Assembly (NCBI RefSeq): GCF_019145195.1
Contig: NZ_JAHSTW010000004.1
Coordinates: 62,001 to 126,000, forward strand
Origin: Pseudomonas siliginis
Lineage (GTDB): Bacteria; Pseudomonadota; Gammaproteobacteria; Pseudomonadales; Pseudomonadaceae
DNA: 64,000 nucleotides
Direction: 5' to 3'
Part shown: piece by piece, positions 30,171-39,103 of the stretch
Layout of the letters: each line of letters opens with the position of its first letter
Position numbering within the stretch: the stretch's first letter is position 1
Position numbers and translations under genes: made by a program
Notes under the pieces: model-generated
What the model was told of the DNA's origin: nothing
Databases searched by the model: none
Seen by the model: only the letters and a program-made list of their open reading frames with translations

Positions 30171-30198
30171 AAAAACCGGACATTGTCCGGTTTTTTTT
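30171..30198. terminator. Bidirectional terminator after the DEAD-box gene
   Basis: AAAAAACCGGACA-TTG-TCCGGTTTTTTTT, just before the convergent 91-aa gene. Confidence 0.88.
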
Positions 30199-30202
30199 CG
30201 CC

Positions 30203-30478
30203 TCAACTGTCGGCTTTTTTCTCTGCCGACCCCAGTTCCTTCAGACGCTGATCGATCAACTGGCATTTGTCCGGCAGATCGGCGCTGGCCGTGCCCAGAT
30301 CCATTTTCTGCAGCTCGGCGTTAATCTCCTTGGCTTTTTCCGGATTCTGCTCGGTGAGCTTGGAGACTTCCTTGGCCAGTTGTTCGCGTTTGATCGTCGC
30401 CTCTTCCGGCGTGCAGGCCCAGACGGGCAGGGCGCAGGCAAGGGTGGCGGCGAGGGACAGCTTGATCAGGGTTTTCAT
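30203..30478 (-). CDS. Small periplasmic protein of unknown function (91 aa)
   Basis: The signal peptide MKTLIKLSLAATLACALPVW is followed by ACTPEE. The mature part is helical and charged (KREQLAKEVSKLTEQNPEKA) with two cysteines (ACTPE and DKCQLID) that could pair. It is periplasmic, or a lipoprotein if the Cys is lipidated, although the lipobox is poor. Probably monocistronic, ending in the terminator shared with the helicase gene. No family recognised with confidence. Confidence 0.78.
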   Translation of the reverse strand: MKTLIKLSLAATLACALPVWACTPEEATIKREQLAKEVSKLTEQNPEKAKEINAELQKMDLGTASADLPDKCQLIDQRLKELGSAEKKADS

Positions 30479-30567
30479 GGGCAGGCCTCAGTTCCGGTTA
30501 AGGCGGGTTAACCGGTTGAGGGCTGAAGCCTGGTAAAAGTTCAGAAACTGTGGGGGCAGGGTTGCGC

Positions 30568-31302
30568 TCAATCGGCATGGCAGCAGCCCGACTTCGGCGC
30601 ACCGTCATACCGATCATGATGCCGCACCCATTCCATGATCTCGTCCTCGTTCCTGCCTTTGGGCGTCAGATCAAGGTAGTGGTAAGCGCCAACCAGCATG
30701 TCCAGACCGCGCGCGTATGTGGAATAGGTGTGGAAAATCTCGCCTTCGTCATTGCGATAGAACACGCTCAGCCCCGGCATTTCTTCCTCGGCGCTGTCGG
30801 TTTTTTCGTAGTTGTAGGTAGCCTTGCCCTCGGCGACGTCCTCAGCGCGGGCGCAGACGCCGAAGTCGTAATTGAAATCGCAACCTTCTGACGAGACCCA
30901 GTCGAACTTCCAGCCCATCCGCTTTTTGAAGTCCTGAAACTCGTTGAATGGCGCATGGGAAACTGCAACCACCGCGACGTCGTGATGGGCCAGGTGCTGG
31001 TTGGCGCCATCAATGTGGTCACTGAGGAACGAGCAGCCCTGACAGCCCTGCTCCCAGCCTTTGGCAAACATGAAATGGTAGATGATCAACTGGCTGTTGT
31101 TGCCAAACAGATCGTTGAGCTTCAGTTCGCCGTTCGGACCTTGGAAGTGATAGTCCTTGTCGACTTTCACCCACGGCAGGGCGCGGCGCTCGGCGCTTAG
31201 GCGATCACGTTCCCGGGTGAAGGCTTTTTCGCGGGCCAGATGCTGCTGGCGGGCGGCGAGCCATTCTTCGCGTGATACCACCGGATGGTTTGTAACGTTC
31301 AT
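30568..31302 (-). CDS. DUF899 family thioredoxin-like protein
   Basis: 244 residues with the DUF899 signature: LPWVKVDKDYHFQGPNGE near residue 43, then FMFAKGWEQGCQGCSFLSDH carrying a C-x2-C pair, and YDFGVC later. These proteins have a thioredoxin-like fold and are often annotated as thioredoxin family; no substrate has been established to my knowledge. It ends GCCHAD, a Cys/His tail. The start is preceded by CAGGAGACATCGTC. The preceding 89 bases, up to the small secreted gene, hold nothing evident. Confidence 0.88.
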   Translation of the reverse strand: MNVTNHPVVSREEWLAARQQHLAREKAFTRERDRLSAERRALPWVKVDKDYHFQGPNGELKLNDLFGNNSQLIIYHFMFAKGWEQGCQGCSFLSDHIDGANQHLAHHDVAVVAVSHAPFNEFQDFKKRMGWKFDWVSSEGCDFNYDFGVCARAEDVAEGKATYNYEKTDSAEEEMPGLSVFYRNDEGEIFHTYSTYARGLDMLVGAYHYLDLTPKGRNEDEIMEWVRHHDRYDGAPKSGCCHAD

Positions 31303-31474
31303 GACGATGTCTCCTGCGGGTTGAACCGGCTGTTTCAGCCTAGTCGTTCATCGTGCGAGGGAATCGACAGCCGCCGGTCGGTCGGGTCCGGAAATACTGC
31401 TGAACGGCTGCGCAGCGCTTCGGTCACAACCTTGAAAGCGGCACAAAATCACCCGCACCGGAGGTTGGATCAGG

Positions 31475-31867
31475 ATGACGACTTATAACTGGGATTTGAT
31501 TGAACGTTTGCTGCATGAAGTGCAGAACAGCGCTGGCCACAGCTTCGCTCCCCGCGCTTATGCCGAAGACCATGCGGCCGAGAAAGCCAGCGCCGGCGAG
31601 CCGATCGACAATCTCGATCACTTGAAAACCCTGGCCTGTGATTATGAAAAGCTTTTGCTGGAGCGCGGATTCATCGAGCCACGGCCGGACCACGAGGGCA
31701 GTACTGGCAACAACTTCATTCTGACCCCGCGCGGCTCCAGCCTGCTGAGCCTGATCGACAGCAGCATCCCCGGCAACGACCATCCGCGTCAGGTGCTGGA
31801 TGAGCAGGAGGATGCGCTGAATGAGGTGACGTTTGATGAAGTCGCCTCAAAGGCTCAAATCGCCTGA
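31475..31867 (+). CDS. DUF2513-like winged-helix protein
   Basis: 130 residues. The opening MTTYNWDLIERLLHEVQNSA and the later CDYEKLLLERGFIEP and NFILTPRGSSLLSLID resemble DUF2513, a winged-helix family usually labelled transcriptional regulator. It is acidic at the C-terminus. The ATG follows TTGGATCAGG. The gene stands alone, divergent from DUF899 by about 170 bases, with a REP doublet 17 bases after its stop. DNA binding is plausible but not shown. Confidence 0.72.
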   Translation: MTTYNWDLIERLLHEVQNSAGHSFAPRAYAEDHAAEKASAGEPIDNLDHLKTLACDYEKLLLERGFIEPRPDHEGSTGNNFILTPRGSSLLSLIDSSIPGNDHPRQVLDEQEDALNEVTFDEVASKAQIA

Positions 31868-31883
31868 GCCAGTGAAATCCGCC

Positions 31884-31973
31884 CTGTGGGAGCGAGCCTG
31901 CTCGCGAAAACGGTCTGTCAGTGACATTTGAACTGTCTGACACTCCGCCTTCGCGAGCAGGCTCGCTCCCACA
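31884..31973. repeat. REP doublet, 90-bp form
   Basis: Complete inverted pair between convergent genes. Confidence 0.93.
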
Positions 31974-31990
31974 ATGGGCCATTGGTTTAT

Positions 31991-32860
31991 TCAAGGTTTT
32001 TGCGCGGCCTTCAGGCACTTGAGGTCATTGAAGTCCTTGCGCACGCCCTCGATTTTCTTCAGCAAGCGCTCACGCTGCTGCGGCGTGCTCTCGGCCATCA
32101 AGTCGACAAACAGCGAGCGCGCCTGGGCTTCGGTGTTGGCGTAGGCCTTGCGGTAATCCGCTGTCCACAACCGCTCGCGATTGACCAGAAGTGTCTCGAT
32201 GCGTTGTGGGAATTCCGCGCTTTGGCGTTGCGCAACGGCGGCGCTGAACTGTTGCTGCCAGTGCGCGCGGTTGGCGATCCATTGGGTGTTCTGGTCGCCC
32301 AAGGCGTTGGTCCAGGCCACGACGCGTTGTTTCTGCGTGTCACTGAGCGGGCCTAGCCAATCGTTCAAGCGTTTTTCCATGCGCTCGCCGCGTTCCTTGA
32401 TCTGTTCCGCTAACGGCGGTTTCACGTATTCCTGCTGGCGTTTGCGCAAATCCTTGGCAAACGCGTCGTTCATTTCCGCGACCTGTTTATCGTCCAGGCC
32501 TTGCAGCAGCTCGATGGCCGAAGGGGTGATTTCCCGGGCGGTGTCGGCGATGGCCTGCTTGGCTTCGGCGGTGCGTTCCTGCAGGGCGGCGTCGGTGACC
32601 TGATTGCTTTCGACCATGGCCTGTAAACGGTCCAGCCAATCGAGGTAGCCCGGTAATTGCGTGGTGCAGTGCCAGCTCAGGTGTTCCTTGAGGCGTTCGT
32701 TGAACCAGTCTTTCTGCTCGCCGTTCATGTCCACGTAATCGCTCAGCGACCACGGGATAATCACGTCGAGGTTGCGGTAGGCCAGGCCCACGCGGCTGCA
32801 AGCGCCGAGGGCGAGGGTGAAGATCAGCAGGGCGGCAATCTGTTTGAACCAGCGAGACAT
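31991..32860 (-). CDS. DUF6279 lipoprotein
   Basis: 289 residues. The N-terminal signal ends in the lipobox LALGAC, so the mature protein starts at a lipidated Cys (about residue 21). The rest is strongly helical and rich in Gln, Glu, Arg and Trp, matching DUF6279 proteins of Pseudomonas. The ATG is preceded by AAGGATTTGCCC; a TTG two codons upstream was discarded. Outer-membrane or periplasmic-face location is expected, function unknown. Confidence 0.87.
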   Translation of the reverse strand: MSRWFKQIAALLIFTLALGACSRVGLAYRNLDVIIPWSLSDYVDMNGEQKDWFNERLKEHLSWHCTTQLPGYLDWLDRLQAMVESNQVTDAALQERTAEAKQAIADTAREITPSAIELLQGLDDKQVAEMNDAFAKDLRKRQQEYVKPPLAEQIKERGERMEKRLNDWLGPLSDTQKQRVVAWTNALGDQNTQWIANRAHWQQQFSAAVAQRQSAEFPQRIETLLVNRERLWTADYRKAYANTEAQARSLFVDLMAESTPQQRERLLKKIEGVRKDFNDLKCLKAAQKP

Positions 32861-32937
32861 GGGCAAATCCTTGCGAGAGCCTGGCGTCGGAAATCTGATT
32901 CTTATGTGATGCAGGATGCGCGCGGCAGTTCAGCCGA

Positions 32938-33654
32938 TCAATAGAACGTGCGTACAGCCTTGAGGGTGACGAGGCCGTCGCACTCGCTGTTGTGCCCGGA
33001 ATAGGCCGAGCAATCACTGCCGCTGAGGCTGGAGTCGCTGTAGATCAGGTCAAGATCGACGCCCATGAACGGCCGCGACAGTTTCACCGACCAATCAGTG
33101 AAACTGCTGATATAGCCACCGTCCACCGCCGCCGGTGTATTCAACTGGTGCGTGGTGTATTTCATGCTCACGCCAATGCCGAACGGCTGATTGCCAGTGA
33201 GGTCGGCAAACAAGGTGTTGTTCTGTTTATCCGGGTCGTTGCTCAGGGCAATGCCGAAGCGACTGCCGAGCAGAGTCAGGCCACCAAACAGCTCCTGGCT
33301 GTCGAGGGTGTCCACGCGGGGATAGCTGTAATGGATCATCCCGACTTCATAGCCGAGCACCTGATCGAACGGCTGCTTGAAGCCGACGTAGGAATCGATC
33401 TCGAGGTTCTTGCCCGGGCTGATGCCCATGCTCGGCGCGTACTGGCCGAAATACACGCCGCTGTCGTGGCTCAGATCAAGGCCGCCGTGAAACGAGCCGA
33501 CCGCCGCCGGCTTGACCAGTCCCTGGGCCATGCTGCGGCTGGGTGTGGTGCCTAGCTTGAGATCGAAATCACCCAGTTCACCCTGAAAAACCTGCGCGTG
33601 CGCGGTCGCGCCTGACAGCAGGCTGACGAACAATAAACAGGGAAATGGGCGCAT
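32938..33654 (-). CDS. TorF-family putative porin
   Basis: 238 residues. The signal peptide MRPFPCLLFVSLLSGATAHA precedes about ten amphipathic strands and a C-terminal aromatic (RTFY), indicating a small outer-membrane barrel. The motif DSGVYFGQYAPSMG and the later KLSRPFMGVDLDLIYSDSSL fit the Gcw_chp/TorF family. A pair of Cys (SDCSAYSG and SECDG) near the end may form a disulfide. Its substrate is not known. It probably has its own promoter, 77 bases before the DUF6279 gene. Confidence 0.85.
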   Translation of the reverse strand: MRPFPCLLFVSLLSGATAHAQVFQGELGDFDLKLGTTPSRSMAQGLVKPAAVGSFHGGLDLSHDSGVYFGQYAPSMGISPGKNLEIDSYVGFKQPFDQVLGYEVGMIHYSYPRVDTLDSQELFGGLTLLGSRFGIALSNDPDKQNNTLFADLTGNQPFGIGVSMKYTTHQLNTPAAVDGGYISSFTDWSVKLSRPFMGVDLDLIYSDSSLSGSDCSAYSGHNSECDGLVTLKAVRTFY

Positions 33655-33857
33655 GCGTCACTCCATGAACCGCGAGCGCAGGGCGAAGGCCTGCTGAAAC
33701 GCTTGATCTAGACGCGTGCAAGGATACCGGCGAATGCCCGGCATTGATGGCCGTTCGTCGATTTTTGAGGATTTTTGTTTAAAGCGAAGGGGTGTTGCGC
33801 GGTGCCAGTCCAGGCGCTTCGAAGCTCAAAGCGCCTCTGGACGGGGTAAAACCGGTG

Positions 33858-34046
33858 TTACTTCTTGCCCAGGCTGATCTGCTTGGACGGGCCGAATGTC
33901 TGGCCACTGACGCCTTTGGCAATTTGCTGGATCTCGCCGCCGGACTTGAGGAATGCTGCGATCTGATCGTTGATCGATTCGCTGGTTTCAACGGCTGGAG
34001 CTGGCTTTGCTTTGCTGGTGGATGCTTTTACACGCATGGCGGCCAT
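33858..34046 (-). CDS. Small conserved-looking protein, unknown function (62 aa)
   Basis: 62 residues: a basic Ala/Lys/Pro-rich N-terminus (MAAMRVKASTSKAKPAPAVE), then ESINDQIAAFLKSGGEIQQI and a Gly/Ser/Lys-rich end. AAAGGTTA precedes the first ATG at very short spacing, so the second ATG, three codons on, may be the real start. The pattern of a low-complexity arm plus a single helix could suit a nucleic-acid or ribosome-associated protein, but that is speculation. Confidence 0.55.
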   Translation of the reverse strand: MAAMRVKASTSKAKPAPAVETSESINDQIAAFLKSGGEIQQIAKGVSGQTFGPSKQISLGKK

Positions 34047-34385
34047 TAACCTTTAGAAAAGTAACTCGGCCAGGCATCGTACAGGAATAGCTTGACAATA
34101 GCTTGGTAAATATCCCCCGGAATAACCAAGCCCAGCGCTGCATTATTACCGGTTCGATACTTTAAATATGCCGCTAAGCTGCTGTTTTAAATAAGATCAT
34201 GTGTGTGCAGCGTGGCAATCGGGCGCAGTCGCAAGCCGCTTGGGCGGACTGACGAGCGGCACCCCGTAGGGCAGTGATCAAGCAAAATCAACAGGTTGAC
34301 GCAGATTTTCCGCTGCGAGGATCTGTCGCCCGACGTTGGCGGCAAAAACGGGTAGAATGCCGCCCACGTATTGAGGGTTTCGGAA
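34047..34385. other. 339-bp intergenic region before cvfB
   Basis: AT-rich at the left and GC-rich at the right. A possible -10 (TAGAAT at 34353-34358) lies 28 bases before the cvfB start, without a good -35. Nothing else could be supported. Confidence 0.5.
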
Positions 34386-35222
34386 ATGGCTTTAGTCGGG
34401 CGTTACAATAGTTTGCAAGTGGTTAAACACACTAACTTCGGTTTATATCTGGACGGCGGTGCCGACGGCGAAATTCTTTTGCCTAACCGTTATATCCCTA
34501 AAGATATTCCCAGCGAAGATGAAGACTGGCTCAACGTATTCATCTATCTGGACAGCGAAGACAAACTTCTCGCCACCACGGAAAAACCCAAAGTTCAGGT
34601 CGGCGAGTTTGCCAGCCTGAAAGTGGTTGAAGTCAACAGCATCGGCGTGTTCCTCGACTGGGGCTTGCCGAAGGATCTGTTGCTGCCGTACTCGGAAGAA
34701 AAGCGCCAGATGACTGCTGGCGAATACTGCGTGGTGCACGTCTACCTCGACAAACACACGCGCCGCATCACCGCCACCGCGCGCCTCGATCGTTACCTGG
34801 ACAAGACCCCGGCCACCTACAGCCCGGGCCAGGAAGTTGATCTGCTGGTGGCCGAAGCCACCGACATGGGCTTCAAGGCGATCATCAACAACAAGCACTG
34901 GGGCCTGATCCACAAGAACGAGATCTTCAAGTTCATGCGTTCGGGCATGCGCGAGAAAGGCTTCATCAAGGAAGTGCGCGCCGACGGCAAGATCAGCCTG
35001 AGCCTGCAACCGGTTGGTCAGGAAGCGGCCAGCAGCCTGAGTTCGAAGATCCTCGGCAAGTTGCGCGAAAACGACGGCACCCTGGCGGTCAGTGACAAGA
35101 GTGATCCGGCGTTGATCAGCAGCCTGTTCGGCGTCAGCAAGGGCAACTTCAAGAAAGCCATCGGTTCGCTGTACAAGGAAGGCAAGATCGTCATTCACGC
35201 CGATCGCATTGAACTAACCTGA
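34386..35222 (+). CDS. S1-domain RNA-binding protein CvfB/YitL family
   Basis: 278 residues with three S1-like OB modules followed by a winged helix: residues about 1-60 (SLQVVKHTNFGLYLDGG), 65-130 (FASLKVVEVNSIGVFLDWG), 140-200 (VDLLVAEATDMGFKAIINN), and C-terminal SLFGVSKGNFKKAIGSLYKE. CvfB proteins bind RNA and influence virulence gene expression in Gram-positives; the Pseudomonas role is undefined. The ATG follows GAGGGTTTCGGAA. The DUF2177 gene follows 44 bases later in the same direction. Confidence 0.88.
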   Translation: MALVGRYNSLQVVKHTNFGLYLDGGADGEILLPNRYIPKDIPSEDEDWLNVFIYLDSEDKLLATTEKPKVQVGEFASLKVVEVNSIGVFLDWGLPKDLLLPYSEEKRQMTAGEYCVVHVYLDKHTRRITATARLDRYLDKTPATYSPGQEVDLLVAEATDMGFKAIINNKHWGLIHKNEIFKFMRSGMREKGFIKEVRADGKISLSLQPVGQEAASSLSSKILGKLRENDGTLAVSDKSDPALISSLFGVSKGNFKKAIGSLYKEGKIVIHADRIELT

Positions 35223-35266
35223 GCCTTGAGTGGCCCATGTTGCAGGCCACACAAGAGGTTGGATCG

Positions 35267-35659
35267 ATGAAAAAGGCGCTGATCGCTTACGTCGCTACGT
35301 TGCTGACGTTTCTGCTGCTCGATGGCATCTGGCTCGGGCTGCTGATGGCGCCGACCTATCGCGAACTGCTCGGTCCGCTGATGCTGGAAAAACCGCTGCT
35401 GTTGCCCGCAGCGGTTTTTTATTGCCTGTACGTTATTGGCTGCGTGGTGTTCGTGGTGTTGCCGGCGGTGAGCTGGCAGAGGGCGGCGAAGCTGGGTGCG
35501 CTATTGGGGCTGGTGGCGTACGGTACTTATGACCTGACAAATTGGGCGACATTGCGCGACTGGTCGGTGCAGGTGAGTTTGATGGATTGGGCGTGGGGGA
35601 CAGTGGCGACGGCGGTTGCTTGCACGGTGGGTTATTTGGTGGCGAAGCGGTTTGCCTGA
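35267..35659 (+). CDS. DUF2177 membrane protein
   Basis: 130 residues with four hydrophobic helices (LIAYVATLLTFLLLDGIWLG; PAAVFYCLYVIGCVVFVVLP; LGALLGLVAYGTYDLTNWAT; WGTVATAVACTVGYLVAKRF) and the DUF2177 hallmark YGTYDLTNWAT. An inner-membrane protein of unknown function. The ATG preceded by AGAGGTTGGATCG was preferred to one ten codons upstream. Possibly co-transcribed with cvfB. Confidence 0.87.
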   Translation: MKKALIAYVATLLTFLLLDGIWLGLLMAPTYRELLGPLMLEKPLLLPAAVFYCLYVIGCVVFVVLPAVSWQRAAKLGALLGLVAYGTYDLTNWATLRDWSVQVSLMDWAWGTVATAVACTVGYLVAKRFA

Positions 35660-35693
35660 GCTGCTCCGGCAGTTGTGTTGGCAATGCTGCCTC

Positions 35694-35755
35694 TTCGCGA
35701 GCAGGCTCGCTCCCACATGTTCACCGAACCCTCCGTGGGAGCGAGCCTGCCCGCC
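35694..35755. repeat. REP doublet, short head-to-head form with a changed end
   Basis: The first arm is canonical (TTCGCGAGCAGGCTCGCTCC). The second ends CCTGCCCGCC instead of CCTGCTCGCG. Spacer about 17 bp. Confidence 0.88.
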
Positions 35756-35911
35756 AATGACGGCGCAGCCGTCAACCATTCAGCGCTGACGCCACTGACC
35801 AAATAAAGGTCTTTTCCAGACGGCTTTTTCCGCGCGACTGATTGATAATCCCCGACACTGTTTTCTGACCATTGGATGGCCTGCCATGTTGTGTGTGTTC
35901 GAGGTGATGCG

Positions 35912-36841
35912 GTGAGTGCCGAGCGGCGCAATGCCGACGGTTTTGCACTGCAAGTGATGATCGGCCTGTGCCTGATCTGGGGTGTGCAGCAAGTCCTGAT
36001 CAAATGGGCGGCGACTGACATCGCGCCGGTGATGCAAGCGGCAGGGCGTTCAGGAATCTCGGCTTTGCTTGTCGGTTTGCTGATCTGCTGGAAGGGCGGT
36101 TGGGATCAGGTCGGCAGCACCTGGCGCGGCGGTTTGCTGGCCGGTGCGCTGTTTGGTCTGGAATTCCTGTTTATCGCCGAAGGCCTGCAATTGACCACCG
36201 CCGCGCACATGTCGGTGTTCTTGTATACCGCGCCGATCTTCACCGCACTCGGCGTGCATTTCCTGCTGGCCAGCGAGCGGTTGCGCCCGTTGCAATGGCT
36301 GGGGATTCTGCTGGCGTTCATCGGCATCGCGATTGCCTTCGCCGGCGGTGTGTCGTGGGACAACCTTGATCGGCGCATGCTGCTGGGCGATGCCTTCGGC
36401 GTATTGGCCGGCGCCTGTTGGGGCGCGACCACCGTGGTGGTGCGGGCCTCGCGACTGTCGGAAGCGCCGGTGACATTGACCCTGTTTTATCAGTTGCTGG
36501 TCGGTTTCATCGGCCTGCTGTTGATCGCGTTGTTCAGCGGCCAGATCACCCACGTCAGCCTGACCACCGTGGCGGTGGCCAGTGTGCTGTTCCAGGGCCT
36601 GGTGGTGTCGTTCTTCAGTTACCTGGTGTGGTTCTGGCTGCTGCGCCGTTATCTGGCGGCCAACCTTGCGGTGTTCTCGTTCATGACGCCATTGTTTGGC
36701 GTGACCTTCGGCGTGCTGCTGCTCGGCGAACAGTTGAGCCTGAACTTTGTCATCGGCGCCGTGCTGGTGCTGCTCGGCATCACTTTCGTCAGCGCCGAAC
36801 AGTGGCTGCGTCGGCGTTTGCGCAAGGCGCTGGGCCAGTAG
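35912..36841 (+). CDS. EamA/DMT-family transporter
   Basis: 309 residues from a GTG start preceded by GAGGTGATGCG. About ten transmembrane helices in two EamA repeats (opening QVMIGLCLIWGVQQVLIKWA; ninth helix FSFMTPLFGVTFGVLLLGEQ). Inner-membrane exporter, substrate unknown. Its last 53 bases are also coding on the other strand for the end of the MFS gene, an antisense overlap of two real genes. Confidence 0.87.
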   Translation: MSAERRNADGFALQVMIGLCLIWGVQQVLIKWAATDIAPVMQAAGRSGISALLVGLLICWKGGWDQVGSTWRGGLLAGALFGLEFLFIAEGLQLTTAAHMSVFLYTAPIFTALGVHFLLASERLRPLQWLGILLAFIGIAIAFAGGVSWDNLDRRMLLGDAFGVLAGACWGATTVVVRASRLSEAPVTLTLFYQLLVGFIGLLLIALFSGQITHVSLTTVAVASVLFQGLVVSFFSYLVWFWLLRRYLAANLAVFSFMTPLFGVTFGVLLLGEQLSLNFVIGAVLVLLGITFVSAEQWLRRRLRKALGQ

Positions 36842-37970
36842 CCTTGGCCTGCATCGCCAGCGCGCCGGCCAGCAACAGGCCGGCACCGGCGATCAGCAGC
36901 GCCGGCTGCAAGCCGCCGCTGAAATGGCTGCTCAGCGCCGCCAGCAGCGGGCCGCTCAGCTGGCCGACAGCGAAGCACGCCGTGAGCATCCCGGCGTTGC
37001 GCTGAGTGGCGTGGGGCGCCAGCTCTCGCGAACGCTGCATGACCAGTTGCATGCAGGCCAGAAACGGCGTGCCGCAGAGGATCACCCCCAGCGCCAGGCC
37101 GACGCCGCTGCCCAGCAGACAGGCGAACACTCCGGCCGCTTGCAGCCACAACGTCGCCATCAGCCAGTGCCGCGTGGTCTCGGGATCATGTCGGCGCAGA
37201 CTCACCAACCACACACCGATCGCCGCGCCGAGGCCAAAGCACGGCCAGAACAGATCCGCCTGCCACTGGCCGTGAAACTGCGCGTTGGCCATCTGCGACA
37301 GGAACGTTGCCGGAATGATGTAGCCGATGCCGTACAGCGCATACACCAGTGCCAGTCGGCCAATGCCTCGATTCGCTGTTTTCACATGCATTGTCGCTGG
37401 TCTCGCTGCCGCCGTGGGCTGCGGCAACAACCGCCAGACGCCGAGCATCATCAGCAACGCGGCGGCCGCGTAAATCAGCCACAGAGTTGCCGATGTCTGC
37501 TGCAAGCGATGTGAGACCAGCGCCAACAACCCTGTGAGAAAAATCCCCAGACCCGGTCCGGCAAAAACCAGAGCACCCCAGCGCGGGCGACCCGCTGCCG
37601 CCGCCAGCGGCTGACTGAGCGAAGTGATCATCACCAGCACCCAGGCACTCGCCACCCCGGTGCCAAAGCGCAATAGCAGGTGCGACCAGAAACCGTTGGC
37701 CCAGAACGACGCCAGGGTCAGCAGCACGCACAGCCACAGCCCGCCATGCAGGCGACGCTGCACCTGCTGCGGCCGCTGGGCGAACATCGCATCCACGGCA
37801 CCGAGCAGATAGCCGAAGTAGTTGGCCGCCGCGATCAGCCCGGCAGCGGTGAGGTCGATCTGCCCTTCGCTGAGCAGGTGCGGCATCTGAGGTGTCAGGG
37901 CGAAACGGCCAATGCCCATGGCCATCATCAGGGCAACGAAACAGGCGGATAAACGTATCAGCGGCGACAT
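36789..37970 (-). CDS. MFS transporter, YbfB/YjiJ family
   Basis: 393 residues and about twelve hydrophobic segments, with the opening ACFVALMMAMGIGRFALTPQ typical of the YbfB/YjiJ branch (DUF1228). It is divergent from the LysR gene at 38074 with 103 bases between starts, so it is probably its target. Likely an inner-membrane exporter of small molecules. The C-terminal end overlaps the convergent EamA gene by 53 bases. Confidence 0.88.
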   Translation of the reverse strand: MSPLIRLSACFVALMMAMGIGRFALTPQMPHLLSEGQIDLTAAGLIAAANYFGYLLGAVDAMFAQRPQQVQRRLHGGLWLCVLLTLASFWANGFWSHLLLRFGTGVASAWVLVMITSLSQPLAAAAGRPRWGALVFAGPGLGIFLTGLLALVSHRLQQTSATLWLIYAAAALLMMLGVWRLLPQPTAAARPATMHVKTANRGIGRLALVYALYGIGYIIPATFLSQMANAQFHGQWQADLFWPCFGLGAAIGVWLVSLRRHDPETTRHWLMATLWLQAAGVFACLLGSGVGLALGVILCGTPFLACMQLVMQRSRELAPHATQRNAGMLTACFAVGQLSGPLLAALSSHFSGGLQPALLIAGAGLLLAGALAMQAKATGPAPCANADAATVRR

Positions 37971-38073
37971 GGTCGGGCTTCCTTCAAGGCAGCAATGACC
38001 GTTAGGCTAGGATCGATTGACTTTCTTTAAAATTGAATAATAGTGAGTAACTTGTTCTGTTAAGGAGAAAGCA

Positions 38074-38967
38074 GTGGAATTCAGCCAACTGCGGATATTC
38101 CAGGCGGTCGCCGAGGAAGGCTCGATCACCCGCGCCGCCGAGCGCCTGCATCGCGTGCCATCAAATCTGTCGACGCGGCTGAAACAGCTCGAAGAGCAGT
38201 TGGGTGTCGAACTGTTCGTCCGCGAACGGCAGCGCTTGCAGCTGTCGCCGGCGGGCAAGGTCCTGCTCGACTACACCGGCAAACTTTTCGCTCTGCGCGA
38301 TCAAGCCAGTGCGGCGGTGATGGGCGGGCAACCGGCCGGGGATTTCGTGCTGGGCACCATGTACAGCACGGCGGCGATCCATCTGCCGGCGTTGCTGGCG
38401 CGTTATCACAAGCAATACCCGATGGTGAATTTGCAGGTGCAATCGGCACCGACCGGGGAATTGCTCGAAGGGTTGCTCACCGGTCGCCTCGACGCGGCAT
38501 TGGTCGACGGACCGCTGGAACTGGCCGGGCTCGATGGCGTGCCGTTGTGCGAGGAGCGGCTGGTGCTGATTACTGAAATCGACCATCCACCGGTGCACAG
38601 CGCGCGGGATGTCGAGGGGCGCTCGGTATTCACCTTCCGTCAGGGCTGTTCATATCGCATGCGTCTGGAAGCGTGGTTCTCTCATTACCACGCGGCGATG
38701 GGCCGGCCGATGGAGATCGAGTCGTATCAGGGCATGCTCGCCTGTGTGATTGCCGGCAGTGGTGTGGCGTTGATGGCCGAGTCGATGTTGGCCAGCTTGC
38801 CAGGTCGCGAAAGCGTCGCCGTGCATCCGTTGGCCGAGCCGTTCGCGGGTGCGACAACGTGGCTCATGTGGCGCAAGGGTATGGCCGGGGCCAACCTGAA
38901 TGCCTGGATCGACGTGCAGCAAGCGGTCTATCCCGTGGCTTTGCATGAAGTCCGTGAAACAGCGTGA
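38074..38967 (+). CDS. LysR-family transcriptional regulator
   Basis: 297 residues. Helix-turn-helix GSITRAAERLHRVPSNLSTR (about residues 16-35) and an effector domain with GMLACVIAGSGVALMAESML. The ATG follows AAGGAGAAAGCAGTG at close spacing. Divergent from the MFS gene, hence likely its regulator; the effector is unknown. Similar in shape to the PtxR/CrgA branch, not assigned further. Confidence 0.9.
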   Translation: MEFSQLRIFQAVAEEGSITRAAERLHRVPSNLSTRLKQLEEQLGVELFVRERQRLQLSPAGKVLLDYTGKLFALRDQASAAVMGGQPAGDFVLGTMYSTAAIHLPALLARYHKQYPMVNLQVQSAPTGELLEGLLTGRLDAALVDGPLELAGLDGVPLCEERLVLITEIDHPPVHSARDVEGRSVFTFRQGCSYRMRLEAWFSHYHAAMGRPMEIESYQGMLACVIAGSGVALMAESMLASLPGRESVAVHPLAEPFAGATTWLMWRKGMAGANLNAWIDVQQAVYPVALHEVRETA

Positions 38968-39059
38968 ACCAATCGCAACAGATTCTGTTCAATTCAGTAA
39001 CAGATCATTGCGGATTTGGCCGAGCATTGCGTAGGACTTCGGACTATTATCAGTGCGAA

Positions 39060-39081
39060 GCGGCCTCAGAATTCCGGCCGC
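39060..39081 (+). promoter_or_regulatory. Hairpin in the leader of the 44-aa gene
   Basis: GCGGCC/GGCCGC around a 10-base loop, just before the GAAGGGGG ribosome-binding site of the small gene. It may affect access to that site, or form part of a 5'-derived RNA. Confidence 0.4.
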
Positions 39082-39103
39082 TCAGCACCACCCTGAAGGG
39101 GGC

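Noticed and set aside
38968-39103. Anr/FNR box expected upstream of the PA1414-like gene
   Set aside because: No TTGAT-N4-ATCAA or close variant could be found by eye.
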